A stretch of 64,000 nucleotides of DNA from Kribbella aluminosa (GTDB taxonomy: Bacteria; Actinomycetota; Actinomycetes; Propionibacteriales; Kribbellaceae). The notes below the pieces were generated by a model. That model searched no databases. It had not been told where the DNA came from and worked only from the letters and a program-made list of their open reading frames with translations. The stretch lies in the NCBI RefSeq assembly GCF_017876295.1, contig NZ_JAGINT010000001.1:1116001-1180000 (forward strand), read 5' to 3'. Below, piece by piece: positions 25,920-37,610 of this stretch. Every line of letters starts with the position of its first letter. Position 1 is the first letter of the stretch. The position numbers and the translations under genes are program-made.

Positions 25920-26351
25920 TCAGACGTCTTCGCGGTCGCAGCGGAGGTCTTCGAGGACCTCCTGGAGCTCCGGGCCCATCCGCGCCGCCCAGTCGGCGAG
26001 GTCGAGCGGACCGGTGGGTGGGAGCAGCGAGGTGGGGTCGGGGCGGAGTCCCCGGTACTGCGCTGCTGACATCACGACGGCTTCAGGCTCGCCGCGTGCT
26101 CCCCACACCAGAGGCTGCGTGCGTTCTGCGAGTACGGCGTCGAACTGCGCGGCGAGTGCTTTGGGTGTCAGTACATCGCCGCCGGAGAACTTCTGCGGGC
26201 CGTCGAGAGCGGCGAACTCGTCGTACGTGACGACGACGGCCTGAAGTACACCGTCGCCGAAGCCGATCGCTTGTGTCTTCCCGTTGCGGAAGTGGGCGAG
26301 GACAGTCGCAAGATCCGAGCGGAGCCCGGCGACGGATTGCCAGCTGGACAT
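25920..26351 (-). CDS. Phd/YefM-like antitoxin-type protein, orphan
   Basis: The 143-residue protein has a Phd/YefM-like N-terminus (GKTQAIGFGDGVLQAVVV followed by TYDEFAAL) and a repeat-like second half (PEAVVMSAAQYRGLR) that ends PLDLADWAARMGPELQ. It is a clear paralogue of the protein at 27110-27505 on the opposite strand. No toxin gene accompanies it, because katG's terminator follows. Its ATG directly follows the stop of the upstream lipoprotein gene, so they form a transcription unit. Assignment to antitoxins is by pattern only. Confidence 0.6.
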   Translation of the reverse strand: MSSWQSVAGLRSDLATVLAHFRNGKTQAIGFGDGVLQAVVVTYDEFAALDGPQKFSGGDVLTPKALAAQFDAVLAERTQPLVWGARGEPEAVVMSAAQYRGLRPDPTSLLPPTGPLDLADWAARMGPELQEVLEDLRCDREDV

Positions 26352-27020
26352 TCAGCTGTGGCAGCTTCGTGGCGTGGTGGACGGGGATGCGGATCCACCG
26401 AGGATCACCCAGCATCTGTAGTACTTCGTCCCTGGCGGGTAGTCGGCGCCGTACATCGTCGGCAGCGCCGTGTCCGACAGCGTCAGGTAACAGTGCGACT
26501 CCGCATCGAAGAACCCATTCTCGGTCCTCTCGTCGGCATAGCCGCGGCCGTGTCCGTCGCCGGACTGCTGCCGGCGTATGCGAACCCCACGACCGACACA
26601 CGCGCCGAGGGTCAGATCGTTGATCTGACCGCTGGCGTCTTGCTTGCCCACGGTCAGCGGTTTGATCCAGACGACCTGTACATGTCCTACGGAGTGCCAC
26701 TTTTTTCCGCGGAAGGTCTCGGCCTGGTTGAGCTCGACTTTGAGCATGGTGCCGCTCGCGTAGCGAGGCAGCGCCGCCACATCGACTCCGCCGCTCCTGT
26801 ACGACGTGTCTGTTGCCGCGACGAGCCCGCGGTACGTCGCAGATGCGGCTGCGACCGCTTGCGTCTCGGGGGAATCACTCGGTGACGAGGACGGCGTCGG
26901 GGAAGGCGAGGGCGCGGTTCTGTTGGGCTGGCCGGCCTCCGGGGAGCCTTGGCAGGCGGTTAGCGCGGTGAGGGCGCAGAGGGCTGCGAAGGTGGGTCCG
27001 AGGGCCGGTCGGCGGGGCAT
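26352..27020 (-). CDS. Putative lipoprotein, unknown function
   Basis: The 222-residue protein has a lipoprotein signal (FAALCALTALTACQGS). A Pro/Ser-rich linker and a nuclear-transport-factor-like stretch follow (ETQAVAAASATYRGLVAAT, SVGHVQVVWIKPLTVGK). The last ~70 residues (from GACVGRGVRIRRQQ) have odd composition and may follow a frameshift, but no clear continuation in another frame was found. A ribosome site (GGGAG) precedes the ATG. The stop abuts the start of the antitoxin-like gene. Confidence 0.55.
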   Translation of the reverse strand: MPRRPALGPTFAALCALTALTACQGSPEAGQPNRTAPSPSPTPSSSPSDSPETQAVAAASATYRGLVAATDTSYRSGGVDVAALPRYASGTMLKVELNQAETFRGKKWHSVGHVQVVWIKPLTVGKQDASGQINDLTLGACVGRGVRIRRQQSGDGHGRGYADERTENGFFDAESHCYLTLSDTALPTMYGADYPPGTKYYRCWVILGGSASPSTTPRSCHS

Positions 27021-27109
27021 GCAGGCTCCCGTTCATGGGTGCTGGTGGGTTAAGGGTTGCATACGGAGGGTGTTCGAAGTGCGGGATATCCACAGGGCTG
27101 CAGGTTGGG

Positions 27110-27505
27110 GTGCCGGAGGCGGTGATGCTGACGTACGACGAGTTCGAGGATCTCGGCGGTGAGACGAAGTTCGAGCGTCGGCCTGGTGTGGCCGCGGTGG
27201 AGACCGTGGGGGCGGAACTCGTGTCGATGGTCGCGGCGATCCGGGCCGAGACGTTTGTGCCGGTGGTGTGGGGGGACAGTGGTGCGCCGGAGGCAGTGAG
27301 CATGTCGACCTCGCAGTACCGCGAACTGCGAGGTGACGACGAGCCGCCGGCCGGGACGATCGACGACCCGACCCGCAGGGTCTACGCCACCGAACCGCTT
27401 CCGGACAGCCGTTCGATGACCCTGGACGAATTCGCCGAGATGATGGGGCCGGAGACGCAGCAGATTCTTGATGAGATCCGCAGTGAAGACGACACGTCAC
27501 GATGA
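27110..27505 (+). CDS. Phd/YefM-like antitoxin-type protein, N-terminally short
   Basis: The 131-residue protein (PEAVMLTYDEFEDLGGETKF, VVWGDSGAPEAVSMSTSQY, SMTLDEFAEMMGPETQQIL) aligns along its length with the protein encoded at 25920-26351. It lacks the first ~37 residues of that protein, including the likely DNA-binding start. The frame is open upstream to 27035 but the added residues look non-native. The stop overlaps the next gene by ATGA, the usual layout of an antitoxin-toxin operon. Confidence 0.55.
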   Translation: MPEAVMLTYDEFEDLGGETKFERRPGVAAVETVGAELVSMVAAIRAETFVPVVWGDSGAPEAVSMSTSQYRELRGDDEPPAGTIDDPTRRVYATEPLPDSRSMTLDEFAEMMGPETQQILDEIRSEDDTSR

Positions 27506-27813
27506 CGTCTGCTGCTGGGTACGAGCTCATCATCAACGAGGGTTTCGCGATGGACTACCGACGGCTCACGGCGGCGGCAGGGCGGAATCCGCGGGGACCA
27601 GAGGACTACGTCCGTCGACAGGTCCTTCGTGAGATGCAGGAGTTTGCGGCCGGTTCGTCGGAAGGACGGCACGCGCTCGGATATGAGTCCGGCAAGGGGG
27701 ACCTGCGGGACTGCGTTACCGCGTATCTGCAGTCCGATCCGCAGGCGAAGGCGGACTATCGGCTGACGTTCCGGGAGATGCCGCCCGCGGCGCCGGGTGG
27801 GGGCGTTCGGTGA
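27502..27813 (+). CDS. Possible RelE-like toxin partner
   Basis: The 103-residue protein starts YELIINEGFAMDYRRL and contains GKGDLRDCVTAYLQSDPQAK followed by ADYRLTFREM, a pattern like the central strands of RelE/ParE-type toxins. It overlaps the antitoxin-like gene by ATGA. The end (PPAAPGGGVR) is abrupt and the final strand and basic C-terminus seen in active toxins are missing, so it may be truncated. The function is inferred from gene arrangement as much as sequence. Confidence 0.45.
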   Translation: MTSAAGYELIINEGFAMDYRRLTAAAGRNPRGPEDYVRRQVLREMQEFAAGSSEGRHALGYESGKGDLRDCVTAYLQSDPQAKADYRLTFREMPPAAPGGGVR

Positions 27814-27912
27814 TCGAATGCCCAGCCTGAAGCAGAACCAGGCGCAGCGCCAGAGCTGGTGGGCGCGGGCTCGGCGAGCGGTCGACGTCGTCTGGTCGGA
27901 CACCGGCTGTAA

Positions 27913-29421
<1,509 letters not shown>

Positions 29422-29750
29422 TCTCCTCATACCGAGGGTGAGACCGGGCCCCCGCAAGATCATGCGTAGAGCGATGGTCGCGCCCGGCGAACGGTGGCAC
29501 TGTGTAGCCAACAGGGGGAGGAAGGGCACCGGTCAACCGTCGGGGGGCCGAGGATCCGCTCTGGGGGCGGCGTGGATCCGGTCGGCGCGGGGGCGCACTG
29601 TTGCGGTGTCCTGCTCGTGGGCGCGGGTGGTGGCGACATCACCCGCGACCCACCGTGGCGACTCATGGGCAAGCACATGCTTGATCGACTACGGGGTACA
29701 GCGGGATAGTCGAAGGACTGATACCGCAACGGTCGTGGGGAGCCGGCTCC
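29422..29750. other. Spacer without a recognisable gene
   Basis: This 329-bp stretch between guaB1 and the LuxR-type gene holds only short antisense or low-quality frames. I see no RNA gene, strong hairpin or repeat. It should contain the regulator's promoter. Confidence 0.5.
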
Positions 29751-30734
29751 GTGGAAGGGCACAAGACCGCTCCGCTGCGGGTTGACGCGGAGACCGCGAT
29801 CATCCTGCGCGAGGCGTACCACAAGATCGAGGCGTTGTTCCGGTCCGACCACTACGGCCTGTACGACTACGTCCGGGTGGTGGCCGGCAAGGTCTCGCAC
29901 GTCGACGCGTTCTTCGTCGGGTTCCTGCAGGGCACCAGCCGGGTCCGGTACCCGTACGGGTACGACGACGGAGAGTACGTGAACCCTGACACCCACAACT
30001 TCGGCCCCGACGGGCAGACGGCGTGGTTGATCAAGCACCGGCAGACGTACCGGTTCGCCTACGACAACGGCTCCGCGTTGCATGCCGGCGTACCGGTCGG
30101 TGATGCCGCTCGGCGGTCCGCGGACGCGGTGACGGTGCCGATCTTCCGGTCTGCGAAGGACGGACCCGGCCAGCTGTTCGGGTTGCTCTCGATGCAGAGC
30201 TACACCCCCAGGTCGTACGACGACAACGCGGTCCGGGCGTTCGAGTGGTTGTGCTCGGTGGTGGAGCGGGTGCTGACCCGTGAGGGCGAGGACCGGGAGG
30301 CCTTGCGCCGGCTGCCCGCGGGGGACGTCGGCCCGAACCTGCTGACCTCGGACCATGTGGTGGAGTACCTGACGCATCGGGTCGCGTCGATCCGGGAGAT
30401 CGCCGGCGAGGCGCTGGACGAGCCGGAGGTGAGCACCACCGTCCACACGCACCTGGAGCGGATCGTCGACGTCGCGGAGCACATTCAGTCCGAGCTGATC
30501 GAGATGCTGATGGAGGCCGACGAAGGTCCGGAACGCCGCTTCACCAGTCTCACCAAGGCGCAGCAGGGCGTCGCCGTCCTGCTCGCGGACGGCCTCGACA
30601 ACGACCAGCTCGCCGCCGAGCTGGGCGTCAGCCTCAACACCGTCAAGACCCACCTGAGCGCGATCCTCCGCAAGTACGGTCTGCGGTATCGCGCCCAGGT
30701 GGCCGAGGACGTCCGCCGGTACCTCGCCCGCTAG
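29751..30734 (+). CDS. GAF-domain LuxR-type transcriptional regulator
   Basis: The 327-residue protein has an N-terminal GAF-like sensor (FRSDHYGLYDYVRVVAGKV, QTAWLIKHRQTYRFAYDNG, GQLFGLLSMQSYTPRSYDD), a helical linker and a C-terminal LuxR HTH (LTKAQQGVAVLLADGLDNDQ, AAELGVSLNTVKTHLSAIL). The GTG start has GGGGAG about 10 nt upstream. No cognate histidine kinase is adjacent; the signal is probably a small ligand bound by the GAF domain. Confidence 0.85.
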   Translation: MEGHKTAPLRVDAETAIILREAYHKIEALFRSDHYGLYDYVRVVAGKVSHVDAFFVGFLQGTSRVRYPYGYDDGEYVNPDTHNFGPDGQTAWLIKHRQTYRFAYDNGSALHAGVPVGDAARRSADAVTVPIFRSAKDGPGQLFGLLSMQSYTPRSYDDNAVRAFEWLCSVVERVLTREGEDREALRRLPAGDVGPNLLTSDHVVEYLTHRVASIREIAGEALDEPEVSTTVHTHLERIVDVAEHIQSELIEMLMEADEGPERRFTSLTKAQQGVAVLLADGLDNDQLAAELGVSLNTVKTHLSAILRKYGLRYRAQVAEDVRRYLAR

Positions 30735-30736
30735 TA

Positions 30737-30758
30737 CGCCCGCTAGTACGAGCGGGCG
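30737..30758. terminator. Bidirectional hairpin between convergent genes
   Basis: CGCCCGCT (30737-30744) and AGCGGGCG (30751-30758) form a perfect 8-bp stem with a 6-nt loop. It overlaps the proS stop. The left arm is part of a tandem 12-bp duplication (30725-30748). Confidence 0.5.
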
Positions 30759-32155
30759 ACGTACGCCGTCAGGCCGGGCTCGTTGTCCTCCACCGGCAGC
30801 GAGCCGTCCGGGCGTTGCAGGCAGCGGACCGTGATGCCGGACTCGCCGAGGCGGTCCTCACCCTCCTCGCCGACCGCGTCGTACGGCAGCCGGGCCCAGC
30901 CGGACGCGGCCGCCTCGATCGCCTCCTCGACCGTGGCGACGTCGGCGATCCGGGACACTTGCCGCTCGGTCGCCTCCGCCAGCAGGTGCGCCTGGTCCGC
31001 GTCGATCGCCGCGACCACGGTTGCGGCCAGGTCGGTCCGGTTGACGGTGGTCTTGGCCGAGTCGCGCAACCTGCGGACGACGGTGGCGACGCCGGCGGAC
31101 AGGTCCCGCGGGCCGACCTCGATCCGGACCGGGACGCCCTTCAGCTCCCAGTTCACCGCGCGCCGCCCGAACGGCTGGTCGGCGCGGTCGTCGACCGTGA
31201 CCCGAACGCCCTGCGCGGTCAGCTCGTCGGCGATGGTGTGTGCGGCGGCGATCGCCTCGTCCTTGACCGCGAGTACGACGACCTGCACCGGGGCGACCGC
31301 GGGCGGGACCCGGAGGCCTGCGTCGTCACCGTGCACCATGATCAGCCCGCCGACCAGCCGGGTGGTGCTGCCCCACGACGTCGTCCAGGCGAGCTCGCGC
31401 CGGCCCTCGCTGGACAGGTAGCCGATGTCGAACGCGCGGGCGAAGTTCTGCCCGAGCTCGTGCGCCGTACCCAACTGCAGGGCCTTGCCGTCGCCGGTCA
31501 TCGCCTCGAGCGTCATCGTGTTCACCGCACCGGCGAACCGCTCGCGGCGGGTCTTCCGGCCCGGCACTACCGGGATCGCGAGTACGTCGACCATCACGGC
31601 GCGGTAGACGTCGTACAGGATCCTGGTCGCGTACGCCCGGGCGTCCGCGGCGGACGCGTGCGCCGTATGGCCTTCCTGCCAAAGGAATTCGGTGGTCCGC
31701 AGGAACAGCCGCGGACGCAGCTCCCAGCGTACGGCGTTCGCCCACTGGTTCAGCAGCAGCGGGAGGTCGCGGTAGCTCTGGATCCACTTCGCCATGTACT
31801 CACCGATCATGGTCTCCGACGTCGGCCGGATCACCGCGGGCTCCTCGAGCTGCTTCCCGCCGGCATGCGTGACGACCGCGAGCTCGGGGCTGAAGCCCTC
31901 GACGTGCTCGGCCTCGCGCTGCAGGTAGCTCTCCGGGATCAGCAACGGGAAGTACGCGTTCACCGCGCCGGTCGCCTTGATCCGCCGATTCATTGCCTCC
32001 TGCAACAGTTCCCAGATCGCGTACCCGTACGGTCGTACCACCATGGTCCCCCGCACCGGGCCGTTCTCTGCGAGCTCGGCCTTGGCGATCACATCCTGGA
32101 ACCAACGGGGGAAGTCCGTGGCCTGCGCGGCAAGCACGGATCGGGTAGCTGTCAT
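30743..32155 (-). CDS. proS: Prolyl-tRNA synthetase, short archaeal/eukaryotic-like form
   Basis: The 470-residue class II synthetase charges tRNA-Pro. Motif 1 region is RPYGYAIWELLQEAMNRR. Motif 2 is RLFLRTTEFLWQEGHTAHAS, preceded by AVIRPTSETMIGEYMAKWI. Motif 3 is LVGGLIMVHGDDAGLRVPP. An anticodon-binding domain and the extra C-terminal domain of this type follow. It lacks the editing insertion of the long bacterial form. The ATG ending at 32155 lies 7 nt after a TACACT hexamer; a longer frame (21 residues) is unlikely. Some actinomycetes carry both ProRS types, so this may be a second copy. Confidence 0.92.
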   Translation of the reverse strand: MTATRSVLAAQATDFPRWFQDVIAKAELAENGPVRGTMVVRPYGYAIWELLQEAMNRRIKATGAVNAYFPLLIPESYLQREAEHVEGFSPELAVVTHAGGKQLEEPAVIRPTSETMIGEYMAKWIQSYRDLPLLLNQWANAVRWELRPRLFLRTTEFLWQEGHTAHASAADARAYATRILYDVYRAVMVDVLAIPVVPGRKTRRERFAGAVNTMTLEAMTGDGKALQLGTAHELGQNFARAFDIGYLSSEGRRELAWTTSWGSTTRLVGGLIMVHGDDAGLRVPPAVAPVQVVVLAVKDEAIAAAHTIADELTAQGVRVTVDDRADQPFGRRAVNWELKGVPVRIEVGPRDLSAGVATVVRRLRDSAKTTVNRTDLAATVVAAIDADQAHLLAEATERQVSRIADVATVEEAIEAAASGWARLPYDAVGEEGEDRLGESGITVRCLQRPDGSLPVEDNEPGLTAYVARSY

Positions 32156-32162
32156 GACGGCC

Positions 32163-32168
32163 AGTGTA
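32163..32168 (-). promoter_or_regulatory. -10 hexamer of a leaderless promoter
   Basis: TACACT on the minus strand lies 7 nt before the ATG of proS. Confidence 0.55.
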
Positions 32169-32287
32169 GGAACCCCCCACGAGACGCCGCCACACATTTC
32201 CCCATCGCCAGAATTCACGGCGGAGTACCCGGGCGTTCACCACCGCACCGAAAAGTTGGCCCGGACCCGCTCGGACTTGGAGGATTT

Positions 32288-33301
32288 GTGAGAGTACGTC
32301 GTGCACCTGTGATCACCGCGTGCCTGGCACTGCTCGGGCTCGCGGTCGGTGTTCCGAACGCCGCCGCGGACCGGGGACCGGACCCGTACACGTTCGCCGT
32401 GATCGGCGACATTCCCTACGGTTCCGCCCAGATCGCCCGGTTCCCGAAGGTGGTCGACCAGCTCAACGCGGACAAGCAGGTCAAGCTGGTCACCCACCTC
32501 GGTGACATCAAGGACGGCTCGTCGGTCTGCAGCGACGAGTACTTCGCCCAGGTGAAGACGCAGTTCGACCGGTTCGCCGACCCGTTCGTCTACACCGTCG
32601 GCGACAACGAATGGACCGACTGCCATCGCGTGAACAACGGCGGCTACAACCCGCTGGAGCGGCTGGCGAAGATCCGGCAGGTGTTCTTCCCGCAGCCCGG
32701 CCGGACCCTCGGTCAGCACCCGGCGAAGGTCGCGAGCCAGGTCGCGCAGGGCATCCCGGAGGACGTTCGGTTCAGCCGCGGCGACGTCGCGTTCGCGGCC
32801 CTGCACATCGTTGGCAGCAACAACAGTATGGCGCCGTGGACCGGCAAGACCGCGCCGACCCCGGAGCAGACCGCCGAGGTGCTGAACCGTACGTCGGCCG
32901 TCATGCAGAGCATCCACGACACGTTCGCGCAGGCGCGGGCCGACCGCGACAAGGCCGTCGTACTGCTGACCCAGGCCGACATGTTCGACCCGACCGTGGC
33001 GAACCCGTCGTACGCCGACTACTACGCGTTCCAGCCGATCGTGCAGGAGATCGCCCGCGAAGCGGCGAACTTCCGCGGCCCGGTCTACCTGTTCAACGGC
33101 GACAGCCACGTCTACAACAGCGACAAGCCATTGGCGGCGAGCTCGCCGTGGACCAAGTTCTACGGCGTGACGACGCCGGCCGAGAACCTGTCGAGGGTCA
33201 CCGTCGACGGCTCGACCAAGGTGAACAACTACCTGCGGGTGACGATCGACGCGCGCAACCCCGCCGTACTGAGCTGGACCCGGGTGCCGTTCACGTCCTG
33301 A
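32288..33301 (+). CDS. Secreted calcineurin-like metallophosphatase
   Basis: The 337-residue protein has a signal peptide (APVITACLALLGLAVGVP, cleavage near NAAADRG). It has the metallophosphatase metal motifs FAVIGDIPYG, LVTHLGDIKDG, YTVGDNEWTDCH and LFNGDSHVY. The GTG start at 32288 has GGAGGA 4 nt upstream; the open frame extends much further upstream but only as an antisense shadow of proS. The substrate is unknown; an extracellular phosphomonoesterase or phosphodiesterase is likely. Confidence 0.9.
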   Translation: MRVRRAPVITACLALLGLAVGVPNAAADRGPDPYTFAVIGDIPYGSAQIARFPKVVDQLNADKQVKLVTHLGDIKDGSSVCSDEYFAQVKTQFDRFADPFVYTVGDNEWTDCHRVNNGGYNPLERLAKIRQVFFPQPGRTLGQHPAKVASQVAQGIPEDVRFSRGDVAFAALHIVGSNNSMAPWTGKTAPTPEQTAEVLNRTSAVMQSIHDTFAQARADRDKAVVLLTQADMFDPTVANPSYADYYAFQPIVQEIAREAANFRGPVYLFNGDSHVYNSDKPLAASSPWTKFYGVTTPAENLSRVTVDGSTKVNNYLRVTIDARNPAVLSWTRVPFTS

Positions 33302-33308
33302 CCAACGC

Positions 33309-33340
33309 AAAGGGCGCCCGGGAGATCCCGGGCGCCCTTT
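33309..33340. terminator. Bidirectional intrinsic terminator
   Basis: A perfect 14-bp stem (33309-33322 with 33327-33340) with loop AGAT starts with AAA and ends with TTT. It serves the phosphatase gene on the plus strand and icd on the minus strand. Confidence 0.9.
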
Positions 33341-33347
33341 GTCGACG

Positions 33348-35573
<2,226 letters not shown>

Positions 35574-35632
35574 CTAATGGGCGTTCCGGCCGGGCCGGCC
35601 GCCGCGTGGGCAGGCTCACGCCGGGTGCGGGC

Positions 35633-36295
35633 TCAGTCGAGGTCGTCCGGGTGACCGAGGGTGATACCGCTTGCCGCGGTCACCGCACTGGTGAAGGTGA
35701 GCGTGTCGATCGGTGAGGAGAAAGCGACCGTGGCGCCGGTCAGCGAGCTGAGGCCGCGGGCGCCCTCCCAGGCACAGTCGACGAACACCGCGCCGGCCGC
35801 CTTCACCTGGGAGAACTCCGCGCCGGTGAAGTCGCATCCGCGGAACACGCCGCCGCGGAGGTCGGCCGAGACGAAGTCGGCGCTCTGCAGCCGGCAGTCG
35901 GTCAGCTCGGCCTTCTGGAACTTCGCGAACCGGAACGACGCGAAGTCCAGCACGGTGTCGCGGACCGTCACGTGCTGGAGGTTCGCGCCCGGGCCGGCGA
36001 AACCGATCATCCGCGAGCCGGAGACCGCGACCCGGGTGAGCGCCGCGTCCGCCCAGCGGGAGTTCGCGAGATCACACTGGGTCAGCTCGGTGTCGACCAG
36101 GATCAGCTTCTCCAGCTCCGACCCGGCCAGCTTGCACCGGGTCAGCCGGCACCCGCCGATCTCGACGTGCTCGGCCTCCGCGTCGCTGAGATCGACCTCC
36201 GTCAGCTCGAGATCGAGCAACCGCTCCTCGTCGTCGAGCTCGTCCGGGGCAGCGGAGTCGAGTTGGGCACGGACGCGCGGCGCGGCGATCTTCAC
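35633..36295 (-). CDS. Pentapeptide-repeat protein
   Basis: The 220-residue protein consists mainly of pentapeptide repeats (A/C-D/N-L/F-x-x pattern), such as CDLANSRWADAALTRV, FASFRFAKFQKAEL and SADFVSADLRGGVFRGCDF. These build a right-handed quadrilateral beta-helix. Known members include DNA-mimic gyrase protectors and proteins of unknown role. The GTG ending at 36295 lies 6 nt after a TACGGT hexamer; an upstream extension of 13 Gly-rich residues is not supported. Confidence 0.85.
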   Translation of the reverse strand: MKIAAPRVRAQLDSAAPDELDDEERLLDLELTEVDLSDAEAEHVEIGGCRLTRCKLAGSELEKLILVDTELTQCDLANSRWADAALTRVAVSGSRMIGFAGPGANLQHVTVRDTVLDFASFRFAKFQKAELTDCRLQSADFVSADLRGGVFRGCDFTGAEFSQVKAAGAVFVDCAWEGARGLSSLTGATVAFSSPIDTLTFTSAVTAASGITLGHPDDLD

Positions 36296-36301
36296 GGTTC
36301 G

Positions 36302-36307
36302 ACCGTA
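36302..36307 (-). promoter_or_regulatory. -10 hexamer of a leaderless promoter
   Basis: TACGGT on the minus strand lies 6 nt before the GTG of the pentapeptide-repeat gene. Confidence 0.5.
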
Positions 36308-36345
36308 GCCGGACCCTCCGACACCCCCCCCCACAACCCCACACC

Positions 36346-36437
36346 CCGCCGGGTTGCCCCCTCACCTGGAGGGTTGCCCACACACCCACACACCCACGCC
36401 CCCGCCGGGTTGCCTCCTCATCTGGAGGGTTGCCCAC
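36346..36437. repeat. Direct repeat of a 36-bp unit
   Basis: A unit beginning CCGCCGGGTTGCC and ending GGAGGGTTGCCCAC occurs at about 36346-36381 and 36402-36437. The copies have few mismatches and a 56-bp period. A C-rich filler lies between the copies. Confidence 0.7.
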
Positions 36438-36493
36438 TGAAAATTTCAGTAGGCAACCCTCCAACTCAGTGGGCGCCCACTGAACTGGAGGGT
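36423..36493. repeat. Two overlapping palindromes that share an arm
   Basis: Palindrome 1 pairs TGGAGGGTTGCC (36423-36434) with GGCAACCCTCCA (36452-36463) and continues inward with ACTGAAA/TTTCAGT. Palindrome 2 is the perfect 18-bp TCAGTGGGCGCCCACTGA (36466-36483), flanked by ACCCTCCA (36456-36463) and TGGAGGGT (36486-36493). The ACCCTCCA arm belongs to both, so the two hairpins exclude each other. Confidence 0.7.
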
Positions 36494-36513
36494 TGTGCGG
36501 ACGGGCGGATCCG

Positions 36514-36720
36514 GGCCGAGGCCGCGAGGGTGGAGGGGGCCGAGGCCGCGAGAGTGGAGGGGGCCGAGAGCGCGCGGGGTGCGGAGGGGGGCCGAGAGCG
36601 CGGGCGTGGGGGGGGCTGAGAGCGCGAGGGCGTGGAGGGGCCGAGAGCGCGGGGGTTTGGAGGGGGCCGAGAGAGCGCGGGGGTGCGGAGGGGGCCGAGA
36701 GCGCGGGGGTGTGGAGGGGG
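36514..36720. repeat. G-rich tandem repeat array, eight imperfect 24-28-bp units
   Basis: Units begin GGCCGAG (once GGCTGAG) at 36514, 36538, 36562, 36590, 36614, 36639, 36665 and 36693. They continue with AGCGCG and a GGTG-GGAGGGG stretch. The array lies in the 458-bp gap between the pentapeptide gene and the ROK gene. The purine-rich G-runs could form G-quadruplexes on the plus strand. Frames across it are not believable as protein. Confidence 0.75.
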
Positions 36721-36753
36721 AGGTGGTGGACGGGTGGGGTGGGGGTGGTGGGG

Positions 36754-37590
36754 CTAGGGGGTGCGGAGGTAGTGGGCGGCGGTGCCGATGAGGGCGGAGT
36801 GTTCGGTGTCCTTGGTGGCGGAGGCGGGGAAGTCGAGCGCGGAGGCGATCAGGTCGAAGGCTCCGGAGATCGAGCCGCCCAGGACTGTGTGGGTTACTCC
36901 GAAGCGGTCGATCCAGGGTTTCAGCGCGTCGGCGAGGTCGGTGAAGCAGGCGGTGAGGACCCGGCGGGCCGCCGTGTCGCCGGCGCGAGCCTGGTCGGCG
37001 ATTTCCTTGACGCCGGGGGCTTCCTTGCCGGTGGTCTCGGCGTACCGGCGGAGGATGGCGCGGGCGGAGATCGAGTCCTCCAGCGGCTTCCCGGCGTACG
37101 TCGTCCGGTAGAGCTCGCCGCCCGGCGGTACCGTGCCGCCCTCGCGCAGCACCCGGCCGTCGGCGAGGAACGCCGTACCGATGCCGGTGCCGATCGTCAC
37201 GCCGACGCAGCGCTCGACCCCGCGGACCTCGCCCGCGGTCCACTCGCCGACCGCGAACGCCTCCGCGTCGTTCATGAACATCAACCGCTCGACCCCCAGT
37301 TCGTTGCCCAGGGCAGCGCCGAGGTTGAACCCGTACAGCTGGTCGAACTTCCCCTGATCGCGGTACCAGGCGACCCCGGTGCCGAAGTCGAACGGACCCG
37401 GTAGCGCGACCGCGAGACCGTTTGCCAGCGGCAACTTCCGGGCCGCGTCCGCGAGCTGCGTGACCACCACCTCGGCCGTCGCCTGGGACTCGAGCTTCGC
37501 CCGGTCCACCTCGGTCACCTGCCACGTCCCCGGCGACACCACGGCCGCCGTCACGTGACTTCCCCCGATCTCCAGCACCGCTACGTCCAT
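36754..37590 (-). CDS. ROK-family sugar kinase
   Basis: The 278-residue protein has the ROK/ASKHA ATP-binding motif VAVLEIGGSHVTAAVV, the DxGxxH-like and catalytic region LMFMNDAEAFAVGEW and the phosphate-2 motif GVTIGTGIGTAFL. A C-terminal VLGGSISGAFDLI adenosine loop follows. The zinc-binding CxCGxxGC motif of many ROK proteins is absent, and a GGTVPPGGELYRTTYAGKPL segment takes its place. It is probably a glucose- or fructose-type kinase. No sugar genes adjoin it. Confidence 0.85.
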   Translation of the reverse strand: MDVAVLEIGGSHVTAAVVSPGTWQVTEVDRAKLESQATAEVVVTQLADAARKLPLANGLAVALPGPFDFGTGVAWYRDQGKFDQLYGFNLGAALGNELGVERLMFMNDAEAFAVGEWTAGEVRGVERCVGVTIGTGIGTAFLADGRVLREGGTVPPGGELYRTTYAGKPLEDSISARAILRRYAETTGKEAPGVKEIADQARAGDTAARRVLTACFTDLADALKPWIDRFGVTHTVLGGSISGAFDLIASALDFPASATKDTEHSALIGTAAHYLRTP

Positions 37591-37610
37591 CCGGACATCA
37601 TCGCAGCAGG

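Noticed and set aside
26271..26885. Plus-strand ORF with a signal peptide-like segment (VGIAAAVSVAGLLPAYAN)
   Set aside because: It is antisense to the lipoprotein gene, with no ribosome site and no further domain; the hydrophobic stretch appears by chance.
30815..32287. In-frame upstream extension of the secreted phosphatase gene, giving an 828-residue frame
   Set aside because: The extension is the antisense of proS. The GTG at 32288 has a ribosome site and starts a signal peptide.
36514..36720. CRISPR array
   Set aside because: The units are directly adjacent and imperfect with no unique spacers of constant length, and no cas genes are present anywhere in the window.
36446..37525. Long minus-strand frame through the G-rich repeat with Pro/Ser/His-rich translation
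   Set aside because: It overlaps the ROK gene in another frame and the tandem repeat; composition is an artefact of the repeat.
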